The notes beneath the pieces were generated by a model. That model was given only the letters and a program-made list of their open reading frames with translations. It had not been told where the DNA came from and searched no databases. Both the position numbers and the translations under genes were made by a program. A stretch of DNA of 64,000 nt from Alphaproteobacteria bacterium (GTDB lineage Bacteria; Pseudomonadota; Alphaproteobacteria; DSM-16000; Inquilinaceae): NCBI GenBank assembly GCA_028284045.1, contig JANQSN010000013.1, positions 1-64,000 of the forward strand, in the 5' to 3' direction. Below are positions 39,912 to 48,397 of this stretch, one piece after another (the first letter of the stretch is position 1; each line of letters starts with the position of its first letter).

Positions 39912-42209
39912 GTGACCACCGCGCGCGACACGGCGACGCCGGACACCGGAAATCGGGCCGGCGAACCGGCCGGCGGAAATCGGGCCGGCGAACCGGCCGG
40001 CGGCGAAGCGATCAGCCGCTTCGCGCCGGGCGACCGGGTCGGCGTGCTGACGCCGGTGCCGCTGCCGCGGTCCGGCCGCTTGGACTATCTCGTGCCGCCG
40101 GGCCTGCACCTTCGGCCGGGCGATCTGGTCGCCGTGCCGCTGGGCGGCCGCCAGGTCGACGGTTGCGTCTGGGGACCGGGCGACGACGCGGCGGTGCCGG
40201 CCGACAAGCTGCGCTGCGTCCTGGCGCGCCATGATGCCCCACCCCTGCCGGCGGTCACCCGGCGCTTCGTCGACTGGGTCAGCGGCTATTGCCTGAGCGC
40301 CCCGGGCGCCGTGCTGCGCATGGCGATGAGCGTGCCGGCGGCCCTGGAACCGGCGCGCCCGCTGACCGCCTATCGCCCGGCCGACCCGCCCCCGGACGCG
40401 CCCGGCAAGGCCCTGACCGCGACTCGGCGTCGGGTGCTGGCGCTGCTTGCCGACCGGCCGCCGGACACCGCCGCGGCGATTGCCCAGGCCGCCGGATGCG
40501 GCACGGGCGTGATCCGCCAGATGGCCGAGCTGGGCCTCCTGGAGGCAGTCGACCTGCCCGGCGACCCGCCGCTGCCCGTGCCCGACCCGCACCGCGCCGG
40601 CCCCCTGCTGACCGAGGCGCAAGCGCAAGCGGCGACCGAGATCGCCGACCGCGCCCGCGGCGGCGGCTTCTCCGTCACGCTGCTCGACGGGGTCACCGGG
40701 TCCGGCAAGACCGAGGTCTATTTCGAGGCGGTGGCCGCGGCGCTGGCCGCCGGCGGCCAGGTGCTGGTGCTGCTGCCGGAAATCGCGCTAACCGGTCAGT
40801 GGCTCGACCGCTTCGCCCGCCGCTTCGCCGCCCCGCCGACCGCCTGGCACTCGGAGGTCTCGTCGGCCCGCCGGCGCCAGGCCTGGCGGGCAGTCGCGGA
40901 AGGCCGGGCGCGCGTCGTGGTCGGCGCCCGATCGGCCCTCTTCCTGCCGTTTGCCGACCTCCGGCTGATCGTCGTCGATGAGGAGCACGAGAGCGCCTTC
41001 AAGCAGGAAGACGGGGTGCTCTACCACGCCCGCGACATGGCCGTGGTGCGCGGCCAGCTCGGCGGCATCGCCGTGGTGCTCGCCTCGGCGACCCCATCCT
41101 TGGAGACGCTGACGAATGTCGAGGCGGGGCGCTATGGCCGCGTGGTGCTGCCGCAGCGCCATGGCGGGGCCTCCATGCCGGCGGTGGCCGCCGTCGATCT
41201 GATCCGCGACCGGCCGGCGGTCGGCCAGTACCTGGCGCCGCCGCTGGTGCGCGCGGTGGCGGAGACCCTGGACGCCGGCGAGCAGGCGATGCTGTTCCTC
41301 AACCGCCGCGGCTATGCGCCGCTAACCGTCTGCCGGTCCTGCGGCGAGCGCATCGCGTGCAACGACTGTGACGCCTGGATGGTCGACCACCGGCTGCTGG
41401 GCCGCCTGGTTTGCCACCATTGCGGCGCCACCCGGCCGCGGCCGCGCATCTGCCCGGCCTGCGGCGAGGCCGACAGCCTGATCGCCTGCGGTCCCGGCGT
41501 GGAGCGCATCGCGGAGGAGGTCGACCGCGTGCTACCGGCCGCGCGCTGGCTGATCGTCACCTCCGACACGGTTGCCGGACCGGCCCAGGCGGAGGCCCTG
41601 ATGCGCGAGGTGGCGGCGGGCACGGTCGATGTCCTGATCGGCACGCAGCTTCTCGCCAAGGGTCACCATTTCCCGAAGCTGACGCTGGTCGGCGTGGTCG
41701 ACGCCGATCTCGGGCTGGCCGGCGGCGACCTGCGCGCGGCGGAACGGACCTTCCAATTGCTGCACCAGGTGGCGGGCCGCGCCGGCCGGGAGGATCGGCC
41801 GGGCCGCGTGCTGCTGCAGACCCACGATCCGTCGACGCCGGTGATCGACGCGCTGGTGGCCGGCGACCGCGATGGCTTTCTGGCGGTGGAGGCGGCGGGC
41901 CGCCGGCTCGGCGGCTGGCCGCCCTATGGCCGGCTGGCCGGCATCGTGGTCAGCGCCGCCGATGCCCAGACCGCCGACCGCCTGGCCGCGGACCTCGCGC
42001 GCCGGGCGCCATCGCAAGACGGCATCACCGTGCTCGGGCCGGCCCCGGCGCCGTTCGCCGTGCTGCGCGGCCGGCACCGCCGCCGCCTGCTGGTCAAGGC
42101 CGGCCGGCGCAGCCCGCTGCACGCCTACTTGCGCGATTGGCTGTCGCCGGTGGCGACGCCCGGCTCGGCCCGGATCACCGTCGACGTCGATCCGTACAGT
42201 TTTGTCTGA
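39912..42209 (+). CDS. priA: primosomal protein N' (replication-restart helicase)
   Basis: 765 residues from GTG 39912. The 3'-DNA-binding domain begins near VGVLTPVPLPRSGRLDYLVP. Superfamily 2 helicase motifs include GVTGSGKTEVY (Walker A), VVDEEHE (DEAH-like) and SATPSLETL. Two zinc sites are seen in CRSCGERIACNDCDAW and CHHCGATRPRPRICPACGE. PriA reloads the replisome at stalled forks. The start is weakly supported: the residues before the conserved domain hold two exact copies of a nine-residue unit (see 39950-40003), so the true start may lie downstream, for example near the SRFAPGD segment. Confidence 0.94.
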   Translation: MTTARDTATPDTGNRAGEPAGGNRAGEPAGGEAISRFAPGDRVGVLTPVPLPRSGRLDYLVPPGLHLRPGDLVAVPLGGRQVDGCVWGPGDDAAVPADKLRCVLARHDAPPLPAVTRRFVDWVSGYCLSAPGAVLRMAMSVPAALEPARPLTAYRPADPPPDAPGKALTATRRRVLALLADRPPDTAAAIAQAAGCGTGVIRQMAELGLLEAVDLPGDPPLPVPDPHRAGPLLTEAQAQAATEIADRARGGGFSVTLLDGVTGSGKTEVYFEAVAAALAAGGQVLVLLPEIALTGQWLDRFARRFAAPPTAWHSEVSSARRRQAWRAVAEGRARVVVGARSALFLPFADLRLIVVDEEHESAFKQEDGVLYHARDMAVVRGQLGGIAVVLASATPSLETLTNVEAGRYGRVVLPQRHGGASMPAVAAVDLIRDRPAVGQYLAPPLVRAVAETLDAGEQAMLFLNRRGYAPLTVCRSCGERIACNDCDAWMVDHRLLGRLVCHHCGATRPRPRICPACGEADSLIACGPGVERIAEEVDRVLPAARWLIVTSDTVAGPAQAEALMREVAAGTVDVLIGTQLLAKGHHFPKLTLVGVVDADLGLAGGDLRAAERTFQLLHQVAGRAGREDRPGRVLLQTHDPSTPVIDALVAGDRDGFLAVEAAGRRLGGWPPYGRLAGIVVSAADAQTADRLAADLARRAPSQDGITVLGPAPAPFAVLRGRHRRRLLVKAGRRSPLHAYLRDWLSPVATPGSARITVDVDPYSFV
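39950..40003. repeat. 27-base direct repeat inside the priA 5' end
   Basis: Two exact copies, 39950-39976 and 39977-40003, in frame with priA and encoding NRAGEPAGG twice. Each copy also holds a short CCGGC/GCCGG palindrome. A length that is a multiple of three keeps the reading frame open, consistent with this part being translated or at least tolerated. Confidence 0.9.
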
Positions 42210-42236
42210 AACATCAGAATTTTCTGTGTATCGAGG

Positions 42237-42944
42237 CTACGGCTTGCCGATGCCGAGGAACCAGAAGCTGTACCCCCAGGCACCGTAGCTGCTGGTGGTC
42301 ACCCCGTTCGCCGCATCGGCGGCGTAGCTGTCGCGGCCGGGTGTGGCGATCACGGTCACCCCGCCGCCACCCGGGCCGATCGCCCCGGCATGCCGGGCGG
42401 CGGTGCACAGCGCGCTGTCGTCGGTGTAGGGGCCGGCCCCCCAGACGGTGCCCACCGCCGCGCCCGGCGGGCAGGTGCACGACAGAGGTGCGGGATCGTC
42501 GCGATGGCCGACGAAGCTGTCCGGGCAGGGCGGGCCGGGCGGCGGCGGCAGCGCACCGGTGCTGGGCACGAAGGTGAAGCTGGCACCCCATTCCCCCCAG
42601 TCGGCGGACGCGATGCCGTGGCGGCTGGAGGCGGGATAGCCCGCCTGGCCGGGCGCGGCATAGACGATCACCGGCCCGCCGCCCGGTCCGATCATCCCGG
42701 CATGGCGGGCCGCGGCGCAGATGCTGCTGTCGTCGGTATAGATGTCGGTGCCCCACACCGACCCGGTGATCTGGCCCGGGGCGCATTGGCAGTCGAGGAC
42801 CGCGGTCCCCACCGACTGGCCCACCGACTGAAAGGTCGCCGGGCAGGCCTCCGCCGCCGGCTTGGGCTGGGCCGATCCGTCGGACGTCCCCATCGCGGCG
42901 ATCCCAACCGCCGCCATCGCCGCTAGCCTGCCGATCCGCATCAT
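42237..42944 (-). CDS. secreted protein with two LCCL domains
   Basis: 235 residues. There is a signal peptide (about 1-25, ending near GSAQ). Two repeats of about 95 residues follow, each with Cys-x-C-x-PG, a GSVWGTDIYTDDSSICAAARHAGMI or GTVWGAGPYTDDSALCTAARHAGAI segment, a GPGGGPV strand, a Y-x8-NGV/HGI-x-S turn and a W-G/W-x2-SF end. These are LCCL domain features, each with four Cys. A Pro-rich linker joins the copies. LCCL is best known from animal extracellular proteins; the bacterial role is unclear, perhaps envelope carbohydrate or lipid binding. It is convergent with priA. Confidence 0.85.
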   Translation of the reverse strand: MMRIGRLAAMAAVGIAAMGTSDGSAQPKPAAEACPATFQSVGQSVGTAVLDCQCAPGQITGSVWGTDIYTDDSSICAAARHAGMIGPGGGPVIVYAAPGQAGYPASSRHGIASADWGEWGASFTFVPSTGALPPPPGPPCPDSFVGHRDDPAPLSCTCPPGAAVGTVWGAGPYTDDSALCTAARHAGAIGPGGGGVTVIATPGRDSYAADAANGVTTSSYGAWGYSFWFLGIGKP

Positions 42945-43018
42945 CCTTTCGCCGCCCCTGCCCTGCCGATAAGGTAAGGTAACTTACCAGCAGCCGGGGC
43001 GGCGGTGAACCGGGCTGG

Positions 43019-44017
43019 CTACATGAACAGCCGCTCGCCCTCCATCCCCTCGTAGAGGTCGGCGACGAACTCGCCATAGCCGTTGAACAGCCGGGTCGGC
43101 ACCTCGCGGTCTTCGCCGATCAGCCGTTCCGTCGCCTGCGACCAGCGCGGATGCGGCACCTCCGGGTTCACATTCGCCCAGAAGCCGTACTCGCTGCCCT
43201 GGATCTCCTCCCAGAAGCTGACCGGCCGCTCCTCGGTGAAGGTGATGCGGACGATCGACTTCGCCGACTTGAACCCGTATTTCCACGGCAGCGCGATCCT
43301 GAGCGGCGCGCCGTTCTGCTGGGGCACCGGTTGGCCGTAGAGGCCGGTGACCATGAAGGCGAGGTCGTTGGTCGCCTCTTCGATGGTCAGGCCCTCGATA
43401 TAGGGCCAGGGATACCAGAACTGCCGGAAGCCCGGCGCGTCGGCGAAGGTCTCCTGAAAGGTCTCCAGGCGGATGTACCGGGCGGAGCCGAGCGGGCGGG
43501 CATAGTCCACCAGCGCCTTCATCGCGAAGCCCGACCACGGCACCGTCATCGCCCAGGCTTCCACGCAGCGCAGACGGTAGACCCGCTCCTCCAACGGCAT
43601 GGTGCGGATCAGGGTATCGATGTCGACGGACCGCTCCTCCTCCACCAGGCCGTCGAAGGTGACGGTCCAGGGGCGGATCGGCAGCGACCGGGCGGCGCGC
43701 CAGATCTGCTTGTGGGAGCCGAACTCGTAGAAATTGTTGTAGGTCGCGACGGTGCGATAGTCGCTCAGCGGCCGCTCCACCGTGTAGGTGTCGTTGCGGG
43801 CCACCGGATAGAGGTCGGCCGTCGGGTCGTCCTCCGGCGCGTAGCTTTCCGTCTCCGCCCGCGCCGCGCCGGGACCGACAAGGCCGGCGGCCAGCGCCCC
43901 GGCGCCCGCGATGGTGCGGGCGGCACCGCCGATGAACCGGCGCCGGTCGAGATAGGCCGCCTCCGGCGTCACCGCCGCCTCCGGCAGCTCCCAGCCGCGC
44001 TTCACCCTGATCAGCAT
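43019..44017 (-). CDS. msrP: protein-methionine-sulfoxide reductase catalytic subunit
   Basis: 332 residues. A twin-arginine signal (DRRRFIGGAARTIAGAG, cleavage near AARA) shows folded export with the molybdopterin cofactor. The SUOX-fold body has the molybdenum-ligating Cys in RLRCVEAWAMTVPWSGF and the family's conserved TATYNNFYEFG and NGAPLRIALPWKYGFKSAKS stretches. It reduces methionine sulfoxide in periplasmic proteins. It normally works with the haem membrane subunit MsrQ, whose gene is usually next door; I do not find msrQ in the window. ATG 44017 was chosen (MLIRVKRGW); a GTG start 14 codons earlier is less typical. Confidence 0.93.
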   Translation of the reverse strand: MLIRVKRGWELPEAAVTPEAAYLDRRRFIGGAARTIAGAGALAAGLVGPGAARAETESYAPEDDPTADLYPVARNDTYTVERPLSDYRTVATYNNFYEFGSHKQIWRAARSLPIRPWTVTFDGLVEEERSVDIDTLIRTMPLEERVYRLRCVEAWAMTVPWSGFAMKALVDYARPLGSARYIRLETFQETFADAPGFRQFWYPWPYIEGLTIEEATNDLAFMVTGLYGQPVPQQNGAPLRIALPWKYGFKSAKSIVRITFTEERPVSFWEEIQGSEYGFWANVNPEVPHPRWSQATERLIGEDREVPTRLFNGYGEFVADLYEGMEGERLFM

Positions 44018-44237
44018 GGTCGTCGACGGCTCCTTCGTTGTTTCGGCCGATCGGACCATAAGGGTCGCGCGCGCTCCGCGAAAATCAACAGATGGTGACG
44101 GGAAACGGTGACGGCAGACGGTGACCGGCGACCGATCGTCACGAGTCGGTCACACAAGGCGTTGCCGGCCGCCGCGGCCTCCGCCATGATCGCGGTCCAC
44201 CCGCCTCATCCGATCCCCATCCCGGAGGGCCGGCCCG

Positions 44238-45404
44238 ATGGACACCCGGACCGAACCCGAGATCGCCGACACCGGCTCCCGGATGCGCCTCGCCGTCGGA
44301 TTGATGAGCGGCACCAGCATGGACGGCATCGATGCCGCGCTGCTGACCGGCGACGGGAAGCGGATCGACGCGCTCGGCCCCTCGCTGACGCTGCCCTACC
44401 GGCCGCGCCTGCGCCGGCGGCTGGCCGGCCTGGTGGCGGCGGGGGAGCGGGCCGATCCCGCCGCCGTCGCCGCGGTGGAGGCGGAGCTGACCGACGGCCA
44501 TGGCGAGGCGGTGGAGCGCCTGCTGACCGAGGCCGGGGTCGACCGGGCGGCCGTCGCCGTCGTCGGCTTTCCCGGCCACACCCTATACCACCGCCCCGAC
44601 CCGGCACGGCGGCCCGGCGTCGGCAAGACCCGCCAGATCGGCGATGCCACGCGGCTGGCCCGCCTGACCCGGCTGCCGGTGGTCGGCGATTTCCGCTCCG
44701 CCGACGTCGCCGCCGGGGGGGAGGGCGCACCGCTCGCCCCGGTCTTCCACGCCGCCTTGGCGGAGACGGTGGCCGAACGGCCGCTCGCGGTGCTCAATAT
44801 CGGCGGTGTGGCCAATATCACGGTCATCGACGGGGATTCCGGCGGCGGCACGGCGGCGCTGAGCGCCTTCGACACCGGGCCCGGCAACGGACCGCTGGAC
44901 GACTGGGTGGCCGAGACGACGGACGAGACCTGCGACCGCGACGGCCGGTTGAGCGCCGCCGGCACCGCGGACGCCGCACGCGTCGCGGCGGCGCTGGCCG
45001 ACCACTATTACACCCGTCGTCCGCCGAAATCCCTCGACCGGCAGGACTTCACGGCCGCCGCCGCCGCGGGGCTCGCCCCGGCGGACGGGGCGCGCACGCT
45101 GGTGGAGATCGTCGCCGCCAGCGTCGCCGCAGCGATGCCCCATCTCGTGCGCCGGCCGTCCCGCTGGCTGGTTACCGGCGGCGGGCGGCTGAACCCGACG
45201 ATCCTGGCCGCGCTGACGGTCCGCCTCGGCGCGCCGGTGGAGCCGATCGAGGCGATCGGCTGGTCCGGCGACGCGGTGGAGGCGCAGGCCTTCGCCCATA
45301 TGGCGCTGCGCCACTTGGCGGGCCTGCCGATCAGCTTTCCCGGCACGACGGGCGTGCCCGCCCCGCTGCCGGGCGGCCGGCTCAACGCACCGCCCGACCC
45401 CTGA
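44238..45404 (+). CDS. anmK: anhydro-N-acetylmuramic acid kinase
   Basis: 388 residues. An ASKHA-fold sugar kinase with the opening phosphate loop VGLMSGTSMDGIDAAL, the second motif VLNIGGVANITVI, and FDTGPGNGPLDDWV. It cleaves the 1,6-anhydro ring and phosphorylates anhMurNAc from wall turnover to MurNAc-6-phosphate, the substrate of MurQ encoded 2 kb away. GGAGG lies upstream of the ATG. The serine hydrolase gene follows after 29 bases on the same strand. Confidence 0.95.
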   Translation: MDTRTEPEIADTGSRMRLAVGLMSGTSMDGIDAALLTGDGKRIDALGPSLTLPYRPRLRRRLAGLVAAGERADPAAVAAVEAELTDGHGEAVERLLTEAGVDRAAVAVVGFPGHTLYHRPDPARRPGVGKTRQIGDATRLARLTRLPVVGDFRSADVAAGGEGAPLAPVFHAALAETVAERPLAVLNIGGVANITVIDGDSGGGTAALSAFDTGPGNGPLDDWVAETTDETCDRDGRLSAAGTADAARVAAALADHYYTRRPPKSLDRQDFTAAAAAGLAPADGARTLVEIVAASVAAAMPHLVRRPSRWLVTGGGRLNPTILAALTVRLGAPVEPIEAIGWSGDAVEAQAFAHMALRHLAGLPISFPGTTGVPAPLPGGRLNAPPDP

Positions 45405-45433
45405 GCCGGCCGCAACCCTGAGAGACGACGGCG

Positions 45434-46483
45434 ATGACCGTGGCGACGATTGCGGACGAACCGGGCCGGCTGGCGACGCTGGCCGACCATGCCTTCGCCC
45501 CCGTGGCCGCGGCGGTTGAGGCCGGCGCGATCCCCGGCGCCACGCTGGGCTTGGTCACCGCCGATGGCGGACGGGCCGTGCGACTAGGCGGGCGCGCGGC
45601 GATCGTGCCGTCGCCGCGGCCGGTCGGGCGGTCCACCTGGTGGGACATCGCCTCGCTGACCAAGGTGCTGCTGACCGCCCCGGCGGCCTTGCGCCTGGTG
45701 GAGACCGGGGAGGCCGACCTGGACGACCCGCTGGCACGCCACCTGCCGGATCTCGGCCAGTATCAGTCGCCCGCACCCGTGCGTCTGGTGACCTTGCGCG
45801 ACTGCCTGGCGCATCGCAGCTTCCTGCCGGCGGTGGCCCCGATCTACACCTGGGACAGCGATCCCGACCGGCTGCGCGGGCGCATCCTGCAGCATGACTG
45901 GGGCAGCGACCGCGGCGCGCCGCCGGTCTATTCCGACATCAACTACATCCTGTTGGGCCTAGTGCTGGAGCGCCGGCTCGGCCACCGGCTGGACGCGATG
46001 ACGCTGCCGGCCGGCCTCGCCTTCGGCGCTCGGGCGGAAGAGGCGGCGGCGACGGAGGGCTGCCCGTGGCGCGGGCGCGTGCTGGCCGGGGAGGTGCATG
46101 ACGAGAACGCCTATGCGCTGGCCGGCGCGGCGGGCCATGCTGGCCTGTTCGCCACCATCGACGGGGTGCTGGACGGTGCCCTGCGCTTGCTCGCCCGCAC
46201 CGCGATGAGCGGCGCGGCGTTCGCGGAGATGACCGCCGACCAGGGCAACGGCCGCGCCCTCGGGTGGGAGCGCCGGCACCCCGGCTGGACCGGCGGCAGC
46301 CTGGCCAGCGACCGGGCGGTCGGCCATACCGGCTTCACCGGTGTCGGCCTGTGGCTGGACCCGCGGCGCGGCATCGCCTGGTCGCTGCTGACCAACCGGG
46401 TGCACCCGACCCGTCACCGCGAGACCGGCATCATGGATCTGCGCCGCGCCGTCTCCAACATCGTCCTCGCCGGCGCGGCGTAG
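45434..46483 (+). CDS. serine hydrolase, class C beta-lactamase fold
   Basis: 349 residues. SxxK is SLTK (Ser74, Lys77), the second motif is YSD at 166-168 where class C enzymes have YxN (YSD is also seen in esterase-like relatives), and the third is HTG in VGHTGFTG. No signal peptide is seen, so it is probably cytosolic. Linked to anmK and near murQ, it recalls the beta-lactamase-fold gene found in the murQ cluster of Bacillus subtilis. A role in trimming wall fragments is inferred. Antibiotic hydrolysis is not supported. Confidence 0.85.
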   Translation: MTVATIADEPGRLATLADHAFAPVAAAVEAGAIPGATLGLVTADGGRAVRLGGRAAIVPSPRPVGRSTWWDIASLTKVLLTAPAALRLVETGEADLDDPLARHLPDLGQYQSPAPVRLVTLRDCLAHRSFLPAVAPIYTWDSDPDRLRGRILQHDWGSDRGAPPVYSDINYILLGLVLERRLGHRLDAMTLPAGLAFGARAEEAAATEGCPWRGRVLAGEVHDENAYALAGAAGHAGLFATIDGVLDGALRLLARTAMSGAAFAEMTADQGNGRALGWERRHPGWTGGSLASDRAVGHTGFTGVGLWLDPRRGIAWSLLTNRVHPTRHRETGIMDLRRAVSNIVLAGAA

Positions 46484-46500
46484 GGTCAGTCGACACTCAA

Positions 46501-46694
46501 AGGCCCCTCCCCCTTGATGGGGGAGGGTTCGGGTGGGGGTGATGGCGCCGCAGCTCGCAGTCTACGGCTGTCACCTCGCATCGCGACATCCGCGCTCACT
46601 CGATGGCACCGTCGACGGGGTGCACTTTCCTCCGTCTGTCCCACCGATATGGATCACCCCCACCCAACCCTCCCCCATCAAGGGGGAGGGCTTC
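46501..46694. repeat. palindromic repeat locus B (two inverted copies)
   Basis: Copies at 46501-46543 and 46653-46694 are almost exact reverse complements over about 40 bases (core CCTCCCCCTTGATGGGGGAGG, then GGGTGGGGGTGAT), separated by about 109 bases. The locus fills the gap between the convergent serine hydrolase and murQ genes. Same family as 7134-7245 and 52574-52735. Confidence 0.9.
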
Positions 46695-46742
46695 AGAAGA
46701 GCGCGCGGATGATGGTCGACGGATCTCGGACCATGCGCGCCA

Positions 46743-47624
46743 TCAGCCCGCCTCGTCCAGCGCGCGGCGCAGGCTGCCGGCGGCGGCGGCGAGCAGCGCC
46801 GTGGCCCGGTCCGGCGGGACGCCGCGGGCGATCAGTACCGCGGGCTTGACCCGGCCGCCGGCGGCCTGCAGGGCTGTGACCGCGGCATCCCCATCGACGC
46901 CGGCCAGCCGCTCCACCAACAGCCGGCTGCGCTTCACCAGCTTGGTATTGGTCGCCTCCACCCCGACCATCAGCCCGTCATGCACACCGCCGAGACGCGC
47001 CATCACCGTCGAGGATAGCACGGTCAGCGCGATACGCTGGGCGGTGCCGGCCATCATGCGGGTCGACCCGGCGATCGCCTCCGCCCCGGTCGCCAAGGCC
47101 AAGGGCAGCTCCACCGCGTGCAGCAGCACGGAGGCCGGCACATTGGCGATGCCGACGGTCAGCGCGCCGGCGCGCCGCGCTGTTTCCGCCGCCGCCAGGG
47201 TGTAGGGGGTGGCGCCGCTGGCGCTGACGGCGATCAGCGCGTCGCCGGGGCCGAGGCCGGCCTCGCCGACCGACGCCGCGGCGGCTTCGCGATCATCCTC
47301 CGCTCCCTCTTGCGCGCGCAACAGCGCCGCCTCGCCGCCGGCCATCAGGAAGACCAGCCGGTCGGCCGGCCAGCCGAAGGTGGGCGTCAGCTCCGCCCCG
47401 TCCTGCACCGCCAGCCGGCCAGAGGTCCCCGCGCCGGCATAGGCAAGCCGCCCACCGGTCGAAAGCCGCTCGGCCAGGGCGTCGGCGATGGCGCCGATCG
47501 CCGACGCCTGGTTCAGCGCCACGGCGGCCGCGGCGGCCTGGCCCTCCAGCAGATGCCGCGCGATCTCCGCCGCCGGCCAGGTGTCCAGCCCGCGGCTGCG
47601 CGGCGACCAGTCTTCCGTCGACAT
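46743..47624 (-). CDS. murQ: N-acetylmuramic acid 6-phosphate etherase
   Basis: 293 residues. A SIS domain with GGRLAYAGAGTSGRLAVQDG (substrate phosphate loop), ELTPTFGWP, and ISVSASGATPYTLAA. AIAGSTRMMAGTAQRIALTVL and VEATNTKL are typical of the family. It cleaves the lactyl ether of MurNAc-6-P to GlcNAc-6-P and D-lactate, which NagA (encoded at 48398) then deacetylates. ATG 47624 begins MSTEDWSPRSRGLDTW, the normal opening. Convergent with the anmK-hydrolase pair. The LysE gene ends 14 bases upstream on the same strand. Confidence 0.95.
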   Translation of the reverse strand: MSTEDWSPRSRGLDTWPAAEIARHLLEGQAAAAAVALNQASAIGAIADALAERLSTGGRLAYAGAGTSGRLAVQDGAELTPTFGWPADRLVFLMAGGEAALLRAQEGAEDDREAAAASVGEAGLGPGDALIAVSASGATPYTLAAAETARRAGALTVGIANVPASVLLHAVELPLALATGAEAIAGSTRMMAGTAQRIALTVLSSTVMARLGGVHDGLMVGVEATNTKLVKRSRLLVERLAGVDGDAAVTALQAAGGRVKPAVLIARGVPPDRATALLAAAAGSLRRALDEAG

Positions 47625-47638
47625 CGCCGCGCCGCCCG

Positions 47639-48268
47639 CTAGCGATCCGTCGCCAGCCGCAGCCCGAGCGCGCAGAACAGCGACCCGGCGGCGACATCCA
47701 ACGCGCGGCGTGCCCGGCCCAACACGGTCGCCACCGGCCGGAGATGGACCAAGCAGGCGACCAACGCATACCAGCCGCCGGCGATCACCACGACGGCGGC
47801 GACGACCAGCGCCTGGAACCAGAGGGGCGCGGCGGGCGGCAGGGCGGCGGCGAACAGGCTGGTGAAGAAGACGGCCGCCTTGGGGTTGGCGAGATCGACG
47901 ATCAAGCCGCGGCGGAACGCTTGGCCGGCGGTCATCGCCGCCCGCGCCACCGGCGGATCGCCGGCGCCCGATCGCCAGGTCGAGACGATCAGAATGAGGC
48001 CGATGGTCATCAGGAAGACCGCACCGGCGACCTTCACGATCTGATAGAGCCAACCCGCGGTCTGGAACAGAAGGCTGAGGCCGGTCAGGCTCGCGGTCGC
48101 CCAGATCGCCGTGCCGACCGTGATGCCGGCAACGACCATCAGCGCCCGCCCCCGGCCTTGCGTCGCCGCGGTGTAGCTGGTCGCCAGGAAGTTCGGCCCC
48201 GGGCTCAGCACCGTCACACTCCAGACGCCGAGCACGGCGACCAGGCTGGTCCAAAGGCTTAGGGTCAT
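47639..48268 (-). CDS. LysE-family translocator
   Basis: 209 residues, six membrane helices. The family's N-terminal motif is VLSPGPNFLATSYTAATQGR, followed by GITVGTAIWATAS and, in the middle, FRRGLIVDLANPKAAVFF. LysE/RhtB proteins export amino acids or similar small molecules. It shares a strand with murQ, 14 bases apart, so they are probably co-transcribed. That could point to export of a recycling by-product, but the link is only positional. Confidence 0.88.
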   Translation of the reverse strand: MTLSLWTSLVAVLGVWSVTVLSPGPNFLATSYTAATQGRGRALMVVAGITVGTAIWATASLTGLSLLFQTAGWLYQIVKVAGAVFLMTIGLILIVSTWRSGAGDPPVARAAMTAGQAFRRGLIVDLANPKAAVFFTSLFAAALPPAAPLWFQALVVAAVVVIAGGWYALVACLVHLRPVATVLGRARRALDVAAGSLFCALGLRLATDR

Positions 48269-48397
48269 CGGCCTCTCCGCGCACAGGCGAGGGTTGCGGG
48301 GCGCGCGCACCGGCGTTCTTGCGCCGTGCCGGCCCGGCGATCAAGCATGGCGCACGCCCGACCCGCCGCCCACCCGCGCACAGGACCGTCACGAGCG

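Noticed and set aside
45434-46483. Antibiotic-resistance beta-lactamase
   Set aside because: No signal peptide, YSD in place of YxN, and a position in a wall-recycling cluster point to a housekeeping hydrolase.
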